A stretch of 40,560 nucleotides of DNA from VYDC01 sp963667515 (GTDB lineage Bacteria > Chloroflexota > Dehalococcoidia > UBA2979), in contig CAXXXY010000003.1 of NCBI GenBank assembly GCA_963667515.2, forward strand, positions 1-40,560, in the 5' to 3' direction. The notes beneath the pieces were generated by a model that worked only from the letters and a program-made list of their open reading frames with translations, did not search any database and was not told the origin of the DNA. This document shows, piece after piece, positions 1-9,353 of the stretch. Positions within the stretch are counted from its first letter, which is position 1; every line of letters starts with the position of its first letter. The position numbers were made by a program, and so were the translations under genes.

Positions 1-224
1 GTCGCACACGCGGCCCTACCGCCCGCAGACGAACGACAAAGCCGAGCGTTTCATCCAGATCCTGCAGAACGAGTGGGCCTACGCCCGCCCCTACCGCTCC
101 AACGCCGAGCGGCTGCGCCAGCTCCCACGCTGGCTCTACCGCTACAATCACCGCCGACCGCACGGCGGCGTCGGCGGGGCCGTCCCCGCCTCCCGCCTGT
201 GAACAACCTTCCTGGGTAGTACAG
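1..224 (+). mobile_element. IS481-family element, copy A (3' end only, cut by window edge)
   Basis: The first 223 bases match the right end of the four complete copies in this window, including the terminal inverted repeat that ends in TACA at 223. A CTAG follows at 225-228, as in every other copy. The left part lies outside the window. It has the same orientation as copy B, so the DUF6391-like gene at 238-720 lies between two direct IS copies. Confidence 0.93.
2..202 (+). CDS. IS481-family transposase, C-terminal fragment (copy A)
   Basis: The frame gives the last 66 residues of the same transposase that is complete at 906-1844, including the region of the third catalytic acidic residue (KAERFIQ) and the terminal RRPHGGVGG segment. 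It differs from the other copies by Asp instead of Gly in the TNGKAERF motif, two residues before the catalytic Glu region, which might affect activity (inference). The stop codon TGA lies inside the right inverted repeat. The N-terminal part is outside the window, so it cannot be said whether the copy is complete. Confidence 0.92.
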   Translation, partial: SHTRPYRPQTNDKAERFIQILQNEWAYARPYRSNAERLRQLPRWLYRYNHRRPHGGVGGAVPASRL

Positions 225-237
225 CTAGGCGGCAGCG

Positions 238-720
238 CTAGGCAGCGGTGCTGCGGGTCTGCACCTTCTTGAGCGCGCCGAAGAGCGTGCGCGTGCCGAC
301 GATCTCCACGCCCGCGAGGTCGGCCGAGGTCGTGAGGTGGCGCTGCACCCGCCGGCCGATCGGCTGCGCGGCGACCACGGCGAGCATCGCGGCGGTGACG
401 GCGTTGGGGAAGCGCTTCCACGTCGGCCCGCTGGAGAGGACGCTGGCGGCGGCGAGCGCCGCGAGGAAGCCCGCGACGGCGATGTTGGTGCCGCAGAGTG
501 GGGAGACGGCGAGCCCGGACTCGCCGGCCTGCATCCGCGCCAGCGCCTCGTGCGCGGCGGCGTCCACCTCGTCCACTCCGACCGAGCCGAGCAGGAAGAA
601 GCCGTCGGCGGAGGCGCGGCCCGCCACCCGCATCGGCCCGCGCCTGGCGAGCAGCACCGCGACGGTGGCGTGCTCCAGCCCGTGGTTGCGCCGCACTGCG
701 TCGATCCAGCCGCTTCGCAC
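238..720 (-). CDS. DUF6391-like small membrane protein
   Basis: A 160-residue protein with a GTG start. The N-terminal motif RRNHGLEHATV resembles the HxLEHAT signature that I associate with DUF6391. The middle part (about residues 35-75) is soluble and ends in a CGTNIAV segment. Two hydrophobic stretches follow near residues 80-97 and 108-122, so the protein is probably membrane-attached. Function unknown. The gene is enclosed by IS copies A and B in direct orientation, so it could move as part of a composite unit. Its stop codon is also part of a CTAG (238-241), 10 bases from the CTAG occupied by copy A. Family assignment rests on the motif only. Confidence 0.6.
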   Translation of the reverse strand: MRSGWIDAVRRNHGLEHATVAVLLARRGPMRVAGRASADGFFLLGSVGVDEVDAAAHEALARMQAGESGLAVSPLCGTNIAVAGFLAALAAASVLSSGPTWKRFPNAVTAAMLAVVAAQPIGRRVQRHLTTSADLAGVEIVGTRTLFGALKKVQTRSTAA

Positions 721-861
721 GAGGCGCCGCTCCCCCCCTGCGCGGCGGAGGGCCGCCGCGCGCGCTTCGAGTATCGGCGGGCGCCCCGTCGCGGGCCAGC
801 GGAGCGGGCGCTAGTTGTAGTTCCCACGTAGGTTGTTGACAGGATGAGGGGCCTCGCCCGC

Positions 862-878
862 TGCTGTGTGTGACAGCA
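862..878 (+). other. Hairpin in the IS leader (present in every complete copy)
   Basis: TGCTGT and ACAGCA form a six-base-pair stem with a five-base loop (GTGTG), about 28 bases before the transposase start and just upstream of the purine-rich ribosome-binding region GGAGAGGA. A TTGACA sequence resembling a -35 box ends the left inverted repeat at 836-841; no clear -10 box follows. The hairpin may damp transposase expression or translation from outside transcripts (inference). Confidence 0.5.
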
Positions 879-905
879 CGGCAGTAGCGAGGAGAGGACA
901 CCCTC

Positions 906-1844
906 ATGGCCCATCGTAACGCGCGGCTGACGCCGCTGACCCGACTCGAGCTCGTGCGGGAAGTGGACGCCGGCTGGCCCCAGGCTGAGGTCGCTCGCCA
1001 CTTCCGCGTCTCCCGCCACACCGTTGCCAAGTGGCTGGGGCGCTTCCGGGCGGAGGGAGCGGCAGGGCTCGAGGACCGCAGCTCCGCCCCGCGCGCGCAT
1101 CCCCGGCGCACGCCGCCCGAGCTGGAGCGACGCATCTGCGCCGTGCGACGCACGCAGGGATTCGGGCCGCATCGCATCCAGTGGGCGCTCGGGGTCGCCC
1201 GCTCCACGGTCTACGCCGTGCTGCGGCGCCGCGGCCTCAACCGGCTCGACCGCCTGCACCGCGTCACCCGGGAGCCGGTCCGCTACGAGCACGACGCCCC
1301 CGGCGACCTGCTGCATCTCGACGTGAAGAAGCTCGGGCGCGTCCCCGAGGGCGGCGGCAAGCGAATGGCGCCTGGCTTCGCCGAGACGCGCTCCGGGCCG
1401 CATTCGCGGCGTTCGCTGGGGCTGGAGTACCTACACGTCGCCGTCGACGACCACAGCCGTTACGCCTACGTCTCCGTCCTGCCCGACGAGCGTGGCGCGA
1501 GCTGCGCCGCCTTCCTCGAGCAGGCGCTCGCGGCCTTCCGCCGGCGTGGCGTGCGCGTGCGCCGGGTCCTGACCGACAACGCGAAGGCCTACACCGTCGC
1601 CCGCAGCTTCCACGGCGCCGCCGCTGCCGCAGACGTGCGGCTGTCGCACACGCGGCCCTACCGCCCGCATACGAACGGCAAAGCCGAGCGTTTCATCCAG
1701 ATCCTGCAGAACGAGTGGGCCTACGCCCGCCCCTACCGCTCCAACGCCGAGCGGCTGCGCCAGCTCCCACGCTGGCTCTACCGCTACAATCACCGCCGAC
1801 CGCACGGCGGCGTCGGCGGGGCCGTCCCCGCCTCCCGCCTGTGA
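906..1844 (+). CDS. IS481-family DDE transposase (copy B)
   Basis: A 312-residue transposase. Residues about 10-60 form a helix-turn-helix (QAEVARHFRVSRHTVAKWL), followed by a second DNA-binding segment with GVARSTVYAVLRRRGL near residue 100. The rve-type DDE core shows Asp in LLHLDVKKLGRVP, Asp in RRVLTDNAKAY and Glu in KAERFIQIL. The DLLHLDVKKLGR block is characteristic of IS481 transposases. A GGAGAGGA ribosome-binding region lies upstream of the ATG, and the TGA stop is inside the right inverted repeat. This copy has His for Gln in RPHTNGK; otherwise it matches copies D and E. The frame is intact, so it is probably active. Confidence 0.96.
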   Translation: MAHRNARLTPLTRLELVREVDAGWPQAEVARHFRVSRHTVAKWLGRFRAEGAAGLEDRSSAPRAHPRRTPPELERRICAVRRTQGFGPHRIQWALGVARSTVYAVLRRRGLNRLDRLHRVTREPVRYEHDAPGDLLHLDVKKLGRVPEGGGKRMAPGFAETRSGPHSRRSLGLEYLHVAVDDHSRYAYVSVLPDERGASCAAFLEQALAAFRRRGVRVRRVLTDNAKAYTVARSFHGAAAAADVRLSHTRPYRPHTNGKAERFIQILQNEWAYARPYRSNAERLRQLPRWLYRYNHRRPHGGVGGAVPASRL

Positions 1845-1866
1845 ACAACCTTCCTGGGTAGTACAG

Positions 1867-3096
<1,230 letters not shown>

Positions 3097-3542
3097 CCCG
3101 TCCCCCGCTCCCGAACGTCGCGGAGGCGTGACCCGCCGCAAGCGTGCGCGCCGCGCACATCCTCGTGCGCATCACGAACCCGATGGTACTGCGAGACGGA
3201 GACCGACGGGGGCGACCCGCGGCGCTGTCGCCGCAGAGGTCGAGCACCGCCCGATGGGTCGGCGGGCGTCCCTATCGACACTGACCGCGCCAACGGCGTC
3301 GCGCCGCGGCCAACGCCCGGCCTTTCGGCCACTCGACCACCTACACGACAATGAACGTCTACTCGCCCCCTCGCCCCCGAGCTGCGGCGGGAGGCCGCCG
3401 ACCACCGGGAGCCTTCCTCGAGACTCGCCCCCTGCTCACATGCACCGGTTGCGCCCGACTGCTCCCGGACGAGCCGCGTTGCTCACTTCGTTGCTCACCA
3501 CGGCTTGCACGGAGGCCGCGAGGAGGCGCATACGCTTGCAGT
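3097..3542. other. Intergenic region without a recognisable gene
   Basis: These 446 bases between the acyl-CoA dehydrogenase start and tRNA-Leu show no convincing coding sequence. They should carry the promoter of the dehydrogenase (minus strand) and that of the tRNA (plus strand), but I can identify neither box with confidence. Confidence 0.6.
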
Positions 3543-3630
3543 GCCGGGGTGGCGAAACGGCAGACGCAGCGGGCTTAAACCCCGCGGTCGCTCAGGCGAC
3601 GTGTGGGTTCGAATCCCACCCCCGGCACCA
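3543..3630 (+). tRNA. tRNA-Leu (anticodon UAA)
   Basis: The acceptor stem GCCGGGG pairs with CCCCGGC, followed by A and an encoded CCA at 3628-3630. The anticodon stem GCGGG/CCCGC encloses the loop CTTAAAC, giving anticodon TAA. The long variable arm (GTCGCTCAGGCGAC) is typical of class II tRNAs, and the T arm has GGTTCGAATCC. It reads the UUA codon, which is extremely rare in DNA of this GC content. Confidence 0.96.
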
Positions 3631-3795
3631 GATCGCGAGCTGTCAGCGGACTGACAGCGACCCTCGGAGCAGCCGTGAGGGGCGGCCGCCGCCCGCCCGG
3701 CGGCGCGCCGAAGGCGCTCTTCAGCCCCGCCCGGCGCGCGTCGATAACCAAGGCGACGACGCGGCGCCAAAGCCGCGCGGCTGAGGAGCTCGACG

Positions 3796-4935
3796 ATGCG
3801 CGTGCACCCGTTCTCGATCCGCGGCGTCGAGGATGCCGACTCGCTGCCGCCCGAGGACGCGGCGACCACTCTCGTGCTGCTCTTCGGCGACCCCGACCCG
3901 GATCGCGCGGCGCCGCTCGTCGAGGCCGTGCGGGCCCGCTACCCGGACGCGCACCTCCTCGGCTGCTCCACCGCGGGGGAGATCGCGGGCGCCGAGATCC
4001 GCGACGGCACGCTGACCGGCGCGGTCGTGAGCTTCGAGCGCACCCGGCTCGCCTCCGTGATGGCGCCCGTGGCCGACGCGAGCGACTCCTTCGCGGCCGG
4101 TCGCGCGATCGCCAGCGCGCTCGCCGCTCCCGATCTGCGCGGGGCGCTCGTGCTGTCCGAGGGCCTGCACGTCAACGGCAACGAGCTCGTTCGCGGGCTG
4201 AGCTCGGTGCTCCCGCCCGAGGTCATCGTCACGGGGGGCCTCGCGGGCGACGGCGACCGCTTCGAGCGCACGTGGGTGCTGCACGAGGGCCGCCCGGCCA
4301 GCGGCGCCGTCGCGGCGGTCGGCCTCTACGGCGACGCGATCCAGGTAGGGCACGGATCGCGTGGCGGCTGGGACATCTTCGGCCCCGAGCGGCGGGTGAC
4401 GAGCTCGGCGGGGAACGTGCTCTACGAGCTGGATGGGCGCCCGGCGCTCGCGCTCTACAAGGAGTACCTCGGCGACCTCGCCGAGGGCCTGCCGGCGACG
4501 GCGCTGCTCTTCCCGCTGGCGGTGAGCGCCGACGACAGCCCCGAGAAGCAGATCGTGCGCACCGTGCTCGCCGTCGACGAGGAGGCGCAGTCGCTCACCT
4601 TCGCGGGCGACGTGCCGCAGGGCGCGCGCGCGCAGCTGATGCGCGCGAACTTCGACCGACTGGTGGAGAGCGCCTCGCAGGCCGCGACGCTGACGCGCAG
4701 CGCCACCGAGGACGAGGGGCCGACGCTGTCGATCGCGATCAGCTGCGTCGGACGCCGGCTGATCCTGGCCGAGCGCACGGAGGAGGAGCTGGAGGCGGCG
4801 CTCGAGTCGCTCCCCTCCAACACCACGCAGGTGGGCTTCTACTCCTACGGGGAGATCTCGCCCTTCGCCACCGGGCACTGCGATCTGCACAACCAGACGC
4901 TGACGCTGACCACGCTGGCAGAACGCGCCGGCTAG
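3796..4935 (+). CDS. FIST domain signal-sensing protein
   Basis: A 379-residue cytoplasmic protein with the layout of FIST N and FIST C domains. The N-terminal half has the LLGCSTAGEIAGAEI motif near residues 55-70 and a conserved GGLAGDGDRFERTWV segment near 145-160. The C-terminal half has LYKEYLGDLAEGLPA, CVGRRLILAERTEEEL and the closing GFYSYGEISPF...CDLHNQTLTLTTL. FIST proteins are thought to bind small ligands and feed signal transduction. GAGGAGC precedes the ATG. Without IS copy C the stop codon would lie four bases before the start of the GGDEF-EAL gene, so the two probably formed one operon in which FIST senses a signal and the next protein changes cyclic-di-GMP (inference). The TAG stop is the IS target. 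Confidence 0.93.
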   Translation: MRVHPFSIRGVEDADSLPPEDAATTLVLLFGDPDPDRAAPLVEAVRARYPDAHLLGCSTAGEIAGAEIRDGTLTGAVVSFERTRLASVMAPVADASDSFAAGRAIASALAAPDLRGALVLSEGLHVNGNELVRGLSSVLPPEVIVTGGLAGDGDRFERTWVLHEGRPASGAVAAVGLYGDAIQVGHGSRGGWDIFGPERRVTSSAGNVLYELDGRPALALYKEYLGDLAEGLPATALLFPLAVSADDSPEKQIVRTVLAVDEEAQSLTFAGDVPQGARAQLMRANFDRLVESASQAATLTRSATEDEGPTLSIAISCVGRRLILAERTEEELEAALESLPSNTTQVGFYSYGEISPFATGHCDLHNQTLTLTTLAERAG

Positions 4936-4936
4936 C

Positions 4937-5986
4937 TGTACTACCCAGGAAGGTTGTTCACAGGCGGGAGGCGGGGACGGCCCCGCCGACGCCGCCGTGC
5001 GGTCGGCGGTGATTGTAGCGGTAGAGCCAGCGTGGGAGCTGGCGCAGCCGCTCGGCGTTGGAGCGGTAGGGGCGGGCGTAGGCCCACTCGTTCTGCAGGA
5101 TCTGGATGAAACGCTCGGCTTTGCCGTTCGTCTGCGGGCGGTAGGGCCGCGTGTGCGACAGCCGCACGTCTGCGGCAGCGGCGGCGCCGTGGAAGCTGCG
5201 GGCGACGGTGTAGGCCTTCGCGTTGTCGGTCAGGACCCGGCGCACGCGCACGCCACACCGGCGGAAGGCCGCGAGCGCCTGCTCGAGGAAGGCGGCGCAG
5301 CTCGCGCCACGCTCGTCGGGCAGGACGGAGACGTAGGCGTAACGGCTGTGGTCGTCGACGGCGACGTGTAGGTACTCCAGCCCCAGCGAACGCCGCGAAT
5401 GCGGCCCGGAGCGCGTCTCGGCGAAGCCAGGCGCCATTCGCTTGCCGCCGCCCTCGGGGACGCGCCCGAGCTTCTTCACGTCGAGATGCAGCAGGTCGCC
5501 GGGGGCGTCGTGCTCGTAGCGGACCGGCTCCCAGGTGACGCGGTGCAGGCGGTCGAGCCGGTTGAGGCCGCGGCGCCGCAGCACGGCGTAGACCGTGGAG
5601 CGGGCGACCCCGAGCGCCCACTGGATGCGATGCGGCCCGAATCCCTGCGTGCGTCGCACGGCGCAGATGCGTCGCTCCAGCTCGGGCGGCGTGCGCCGAG
5701 GATGCGCGCGCGGGGCGGAGCTGCGGTCCTCGAGCCCTGCCGCTCCCTCCGCCCGGAAGCGCCCCAGCCACTTGGCAACGGTGTGGCGGGAGACGCGGAA
5801 GTGGCGAGCGACCTCAGCCTGGGGCCAGCCGGCGTCCACTTCCCGCACGAGCTCGAGTCGGGTCAGCGGCGTCAGCCGCGCGTTACGATGGGCCATGAGG
5901 GTGTCCTCTCCTCGCTACTGCCGTGCTGTCACACACAGCAGCGGGCGAGGCCCCTCATCCTGTCAACAACCTACGTGGGAACTACA
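4937..5986 (-). mobile_element. IS481-family element, copy C (complete, 1050 bp)
   Basis: Complete element in reverse orientation, with TGT and ACA ends and the same imperfect 26-bp inverted repeats. CTAG flanks at 4932-4935 and 5988-5991; six-base flanks are gctagc and cctagc. The left CTAG contains the stop codon of the FIST gene. Removing the element and one CTAG restores a FIST stop followed by CCG and the ATG of the GGDEF-EAL gene. Confidence 0.95.
4958..5896 (-). CDS. IS481-family DDE transposase (copy C)
   Basis: 312 residues, same domains and catalytic motifs as copy B. It carries two amino-acid changes relative to copies D and E: Arg to Trp in the VTREPVRYEH segment just before the first catalytic Asp block, and Arg to Cys in RRRGVRVRRVLTD. 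The frame is intact. Whether the changes impair activity cannot be told. Confidence 0.95.
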   Translation of the reverse strand: MAHRNARLTPLTRLELVREVDAGWPQAEVARHFRVSRHTVAKWLGRFRAEGAAGLEDRSSAPRAHPRRTPPELERRICAVRRTQGFGPHRIQWALGVARSTVYAVLRRRGLNRLDRLHRVTWEPVRYEHDAPGDLLHLDVKKLGRVPEGGGKRMAPGFAETRSGPHSRRSLGLEYLHVAVDDHSRYAYVSVLPDERGASCAAFLEQALAAFRRCGVRVRRVLTDNAKAYTVARSFHGAAAAADVRLSHTRPYRPQTNGKAERFIQILQNEWAYARPYRSNAERLRQLPRWLYRYNHRRPHGGVGGAVPASRL

Positions 5987-5994
5987 CCTAGCCG

Positions 5995-8097
5995 ATGCAC
6001 CCGCTACTCCAGCGCCAGCTGCGCCGCCTCGGCATCGAGCCGGGCGAGCGCCCGATCACGTCGCGGGAGGCCGACGCGCTTCTGGAGCGGGTCAGCGCGA
6101 GCTACCGCGCGGCCGACCAGGACCGCTACCTCATGGAGCGGTCACTGCGCATGGCGTCCGACGAGATGCGCACGCTCTACGAGGCGCGCCAGGAAGCCGC
6201 CGAGGAGCGCATCCAGCAGCTGCGGGAGAGCGCCAACGACGTGATCTACACGCGCGACCTGGCGGGGCGCCTGACCTCCATCAACCGCGCAGGCGAGGCG
6301 CTGACCGGCTTCACGCGGGCCGAGCTGATCGGTCGCGACTGGCGGGAGCTGCTGGCGCCGAGGCACCGCGCGTCCGTGGACGACGTCACCGGCCAGCTCG
6401 AGCGCGAGCTGGACGGCGAGAGCCTCACCGAGGTGGAGATCGTGAGCCGCGACGGGCGTCACATCCCGCTCGAGATCAGCAACCGCCCGCTGCTGCGCGA
6501 CGGCGAGCTCCACGAGGTGCTGGGCGTGGGGCGCGACATCAGCGAGCGCCGCATGCACGAGCGGCGGTTGCAGCACCTCGCGCACCACGACTCGTTCACG
6601 AACCTCCCCAACCGCCTGGTGCTGGAGGAGGCGCTGCGCGAGGCGATCGCCGAGGCGGTGGCGGGGAGCCGATCGGCGCTGGCGCTGGTGGACATCGACA
6701 ACTTCAAGCTCGTCAACGACACGCTGGGGCACGGCGCGGGCGACCAGATCCTGATCACCGCGGCGCGCGCGATCGAGGCGGCGGCGCGACCGGCGCTGGT
6801 GGTGCGGCTCTCCGGCGACGAGTTCGCCGTGCTGCTGCGCCGCAGCTCGCTGGACGATGCACTCGCCGCCGCCGAGCGCATCCGCCAGATGCTTGAGCGC
6901 CCCGACGTGTGGACGGCGGGCGGGCTGCGCTACCTCAGCGTCAGCGTCGGCGTCTCCGAGGTCACCGCGAGCGCCGAGCCCACGGCCATCATCGCGGAGG
7001 TGGACGCCTCGATGTACGCGGCCAAGGAGCAGGGCAAGAACCGGGTGGTCTGGGCCGGCGCGGCATCGGCGACGGACGCGGCGGGGCAGCTCGGGCAGAG
7101 CTACCGGCTGGTCGAGGCGATGCGGCAGGCGCTCGAGTCCGGCGGCTTCGAGCTCCACTACCAGCCGATCGTCGACCTCGAGCGCGGCTCGACGCACGCC
7201 TTCGAGGCGCTGGTGCGGCTGCGCGGCGAGGACGGGCGGATGATCCCGCCGGGGGAGTTCCTGCCCACGGCCGAGCGCTTCGGGCTGATGCCGGCGATCG
7301 ACCGCTACGTCGCCGATGTCGTCATCGGCCGGCTGCTCGCCGATCCGCGCGCGGTGATCTACCTCAACGTCTCGCCGCTGAGCCTCGCCGAGCGCCGCTT
7401 CTCCGCCGATCTGCTGGCGACGCTGGGGCGGGAGCCCGGCCTCGGGCGGCGGCTGGGCGTCGAGCTGACCGAGAGCGCGGCGCTCCGCGACCTCGACCTC
7501 GCACGCGGCTGGGTGGAGCGGCTGCGCTCCTTCGGCTGCCGCGTCGCGCTGGACGACTTCGGCACCGGCTTCAACTCGCTGCGGCTCGCGCAGGAGCTGC
7601 CGGTCACCGACATCAAGATCGACGGCTCCTTCGTCGAGCAGCTCGAGACCGACCCCAAGAGCCGGGCCGTCGTGGCGGCGATCCAGGCGTTCGCCGAGGG
7701 GCTCGGCATGAGCACGGTGGCGGAGCACATCGAGACGCCGCAGCAGCTCGCCACCGTCCGCGCGATGGGGATCACCTACGGGCAGGGCTACCTGCTGGGG
7801 CGGCCCTCCGCCGAGCTGCGGGCGGGGAGAGCGCCGCCGCTGCGTAGCAGCCGCGCCTCGATCCCGGCCGCCCGCCGCTCGCCCGCACGCGCCGCTATGT
7901 GGGCGGAGCCGCCGGTGTCGCCGGCGCGAGCGCCGGCGGCACGGCCACGGCCACGGTCGGGGCGCGCGCGAAGGCGATCCCGACGATCGAGAGCACGGGC
8001 AGCACGGCCATCAGCGCGATGCCCGGCGTGTAGGAGCCGGAGGCGCCCTCGATCGCGGCGAGCGGCAGCGGGCCGATCGCCGACATCAGGATCATGA
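5995..8097 (+). CDS. PAS-GGDEF-EAL cyclic-di-GMP turnover protein
   Basis: The protein begins with about 75 residues rich in helical, coiled-coil-like sequence. A PAS domain follows (NDVIYTRDLAGRLTSINRAGEALTGF) ending in the PAC-type GVGRDISERR linker. The diguanylate cyclase domain has VDIDNFKLVNDTLGHGAGD and the active-site loop RLSGDEFAVLL, a SGDEF variant of GGDEF. The EAL phosphodiesterase domain has FEALVRL, NVSPLSL, ELTES, DDFGTGFNSL, DIKIDGSFV and QGYLLGRP. Both activities are therefore possible. The domain ends near 7815; the Arg/Ser/Pro-rich tail read to 8097 overlaps the MFS gene and looks false. One extra G in the GGGG run near 7830 would give the ending ESAAAA and a TAG at 7845-7847, so I suspect a frameshift. 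No signal peptide or membrane segment is visible. Confidence 0.9.
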   Translation: MHPLLQRQLRRLGIEPGERPITSREADALLERVSASYRAADQDRYLMERSLRMASDEMRTLYEARQEAAEERIQQLRESANDVIYTRDLAGRLTSINRAGEALTGFTRAELIGRDWRELLAPRHRASVDDVTGQLERELDGESLTEVEIVSRDGRHIPLEISNRPLLRDGELHEVLGVGRDISERRMHERRLQHLAHHDSFTNLPNRLVLEEALREAIAEAVAGSRSALALVDIDNFKLVNDTLGHGAGDQILITAARAIEAAARPALVVRLSGDEFAVLLRRSSLDDALAAAERIRQMLERPDVWTAGGLRYLSVSVGVSEVTASAEPTAIIAEVDASMYAAKEQGKNRVVWAGAASATDAAGQLGQSYRLVEAMRQALESGGFELHYQPIVDLERGSTHAFEALVRLRGEDGRMIPPGEFLPTAERFGLMPAIDRYVADVVIGRLLADPRAVIYLNVSPLSLAERRFSADLLATLGREPGLGRRLGVELTESAALRDLDLARGWVERLRSFGCRVALDDFGTGFNSLRLAQELPVTDIKIDGSFVEQLETDPKSRAVVAAIQAFAEGLGMSTVAEHIETPQQLATVRAMGITYGQGYLLGRPSAELRAGRAPPLRSSRASIPAARRSPARAAMWAEPPVSPARAPAARPRPRSGRARRRSRRSRARAARPSARCPACRSRRRPRSRRAAAGRSPTSGS

Positions 8098-9220
8098 TCG
8101 AGGTCGCCGAGCCCTGCACGCGCCCCAGGCCGCGACGGCCGTAGTAGTGGGCCCAGATCACGCTCTGCACGATGCGCTGCACGCCGCTGCCCGTCCCCAG
8201 CACGAGCGCGTAGAGCGTGGCCGCGAGCGCGCCATCGATCAGCCGCGAGGCGCCGAGGCCCGCCAGCAGGATCAGCATCGCCAGCGCGAACAGCGGGCGC
8301 GGCCCCGTGCGATCGATCGCGAACCCGGCCAGCGTCGAGGAGACGCCGGTCGCGATCGCGAACGGCACGAACACGCCCGCGGCCACCGTCGCGCTGAGCC
8401 CGCGCTCATCGAAGATCCCCGTCTGGTGAAAGACCAGCGCCGTCACGACAAACGGCGAGGTGGTGAGCGGCAGCGCGAGCATCCAGAACGTCGCCGAGGT
8501 CAGCACCCGCCGGTCGTCCACGCCGCCCTCGGCGACGGTGACCGTCTCCTGCAGCGGCGGGTGGTCCGCGCCGTCGGGGTGCAGCCCCATCTCCTCGGGC
8601 GTGTCGCGAGCGAACAGCGCCGTCGCCGGTATCACCAGCAGCCACACCAGCACGCCCAGCACGATGTAGGCCTCGCGCCAGCCCACCGCGTCGATCAGCG
8701 CGCGGGAGAGCGGCGGCAGCAGCGCCAGCGAGGCCGCGAAGCCGAGCCCCATGATCGCCATGGCCATGCCTCGGCGCGCGACGAACCACTGCGCCGTCAT
8801 GAGCGTGGCGTTGATCGGCGTCGAGCCCTGGCCGAGCGCCCTGAGCGCCGCGAAGGCGAGGAAGAACGCGACGAAGCCGTGCGCGAACGCCATGCCGAAG
8901 CAGGCCGCGCCCAGCGCCGCCGCCACGAAGATCACGACCAGCCGCGGCCCGGCGCGGTCCGCCATGCGGCTCACGAAGGCGACCATCAGCGCGCTGATGC
9001 CGGTGCCGACGGCGTAGAGCCCGGAGATCGCCGTCCTCGAGAGCCCCGTGTCCTCGATGATCGAGTCGAGGAAGACGGAGAAGACGTACGACTGCCCGGG
9101 CCCCGAGCTGAAGGCGATCAGGAAGCCGACGGCGACGATCACCCATCCGTAGAACGGCGGGCTCGATCCGAGGCGGGTGCGAAGCGTCGCGATGCGGTGC
9201 CCCCTCTGCGGGATCGGCAT
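7895..9220 (-). CDS. MFS transporter, monocarboxylate/oxalate-type
   Basis: A 441-residue membrane protein with about 12 hydrophobic segments. It starts with a short basic tail and PFYGWVIVAVGFLIAF, typical of the OFA/monocarboxylate branch of the major facilitator superfamily. The first cytoplasmic loop has SRMADRAGPRLVVI, the usual MFS loop 2-3 motif. The central loop (RDTPEEMGLHPDG) is the common signature in this branch. The C-terminus is Ala/Pro-rich. It probably moves an organic anion across the inner membrane; the substrate is not evident and no catabolic partner is adjacent. It is transcribed against the GGDEF-EAL gene. Confidence 0.88.
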   Translation of the reverse strand: MPIPQRGHRIATLRTRLGSSPPFYGWVIVAVGFLIAFSSGPGQSYVFSVFLDSIIEDTGLSRTAISGLYAVGTGISALMVAFVSRMADRAGPRLVVIFVAAALGAACFGMAFAHGFVAFFLAFAALRALGQGSTPINATLMTAQWFVARRGMAMAIMGLGFAASLALLPPLSRALIDAVGWREAYIVLGVLVWLLVIPATALFARDTPEEMGLHPDGADHPPLQETVTVAEGGVDDRRVLTSATFWMLALPLTTSPFVVTALVFHQTGIFDERGLSATVAAGVFVPFAIATGVSSTLAGFAIDRTGPRPLFALAMLILLAGLGASRLIDGALAATLYALVLGTGSGVQRIVQSVIWAHYYGRRGLGRVQGSATSIMILMSAIGPLPLAAIEGASGSYTPGIALMAVLPVLSIVGIAFARAPTVAVAVPPALAPATPAAPPT

Positions 9221-9353
9221 CGTAGCCGCCGGCGCCGCTGTGGTCGTCGGGCGACCGCCTCGTGATGTGCCTGCGGCGCCCCGCGCTTGTCATCCCGCGC
9301 GCGCCGGCAAGGCTGACGCCCGGCAGCGGTCCGCGAGGAAGGGGGAGGGCGTC

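Larger units (their letters stand above)
816..1865 (+). mobile_element. IS481-family element, copy B (complete, 1050 bp)
   Basis: Complete element from TGT at 816 to ACA at 1865. The inverted repeats are 816-841 and 1840-1865, identical at 21 of 26 positions. CTAG is present on both sides (811-814 and 1867-1870); the six-base flanks are gctagt and gctagc. The right CTAG contains the TAG stop codon of the acyl-CoA dehydrogenase gene on the minus strand. IS481 of Bordetella pertussis is known to target NCTAGN, which agrees with this pattern. Confidence 0.95.
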
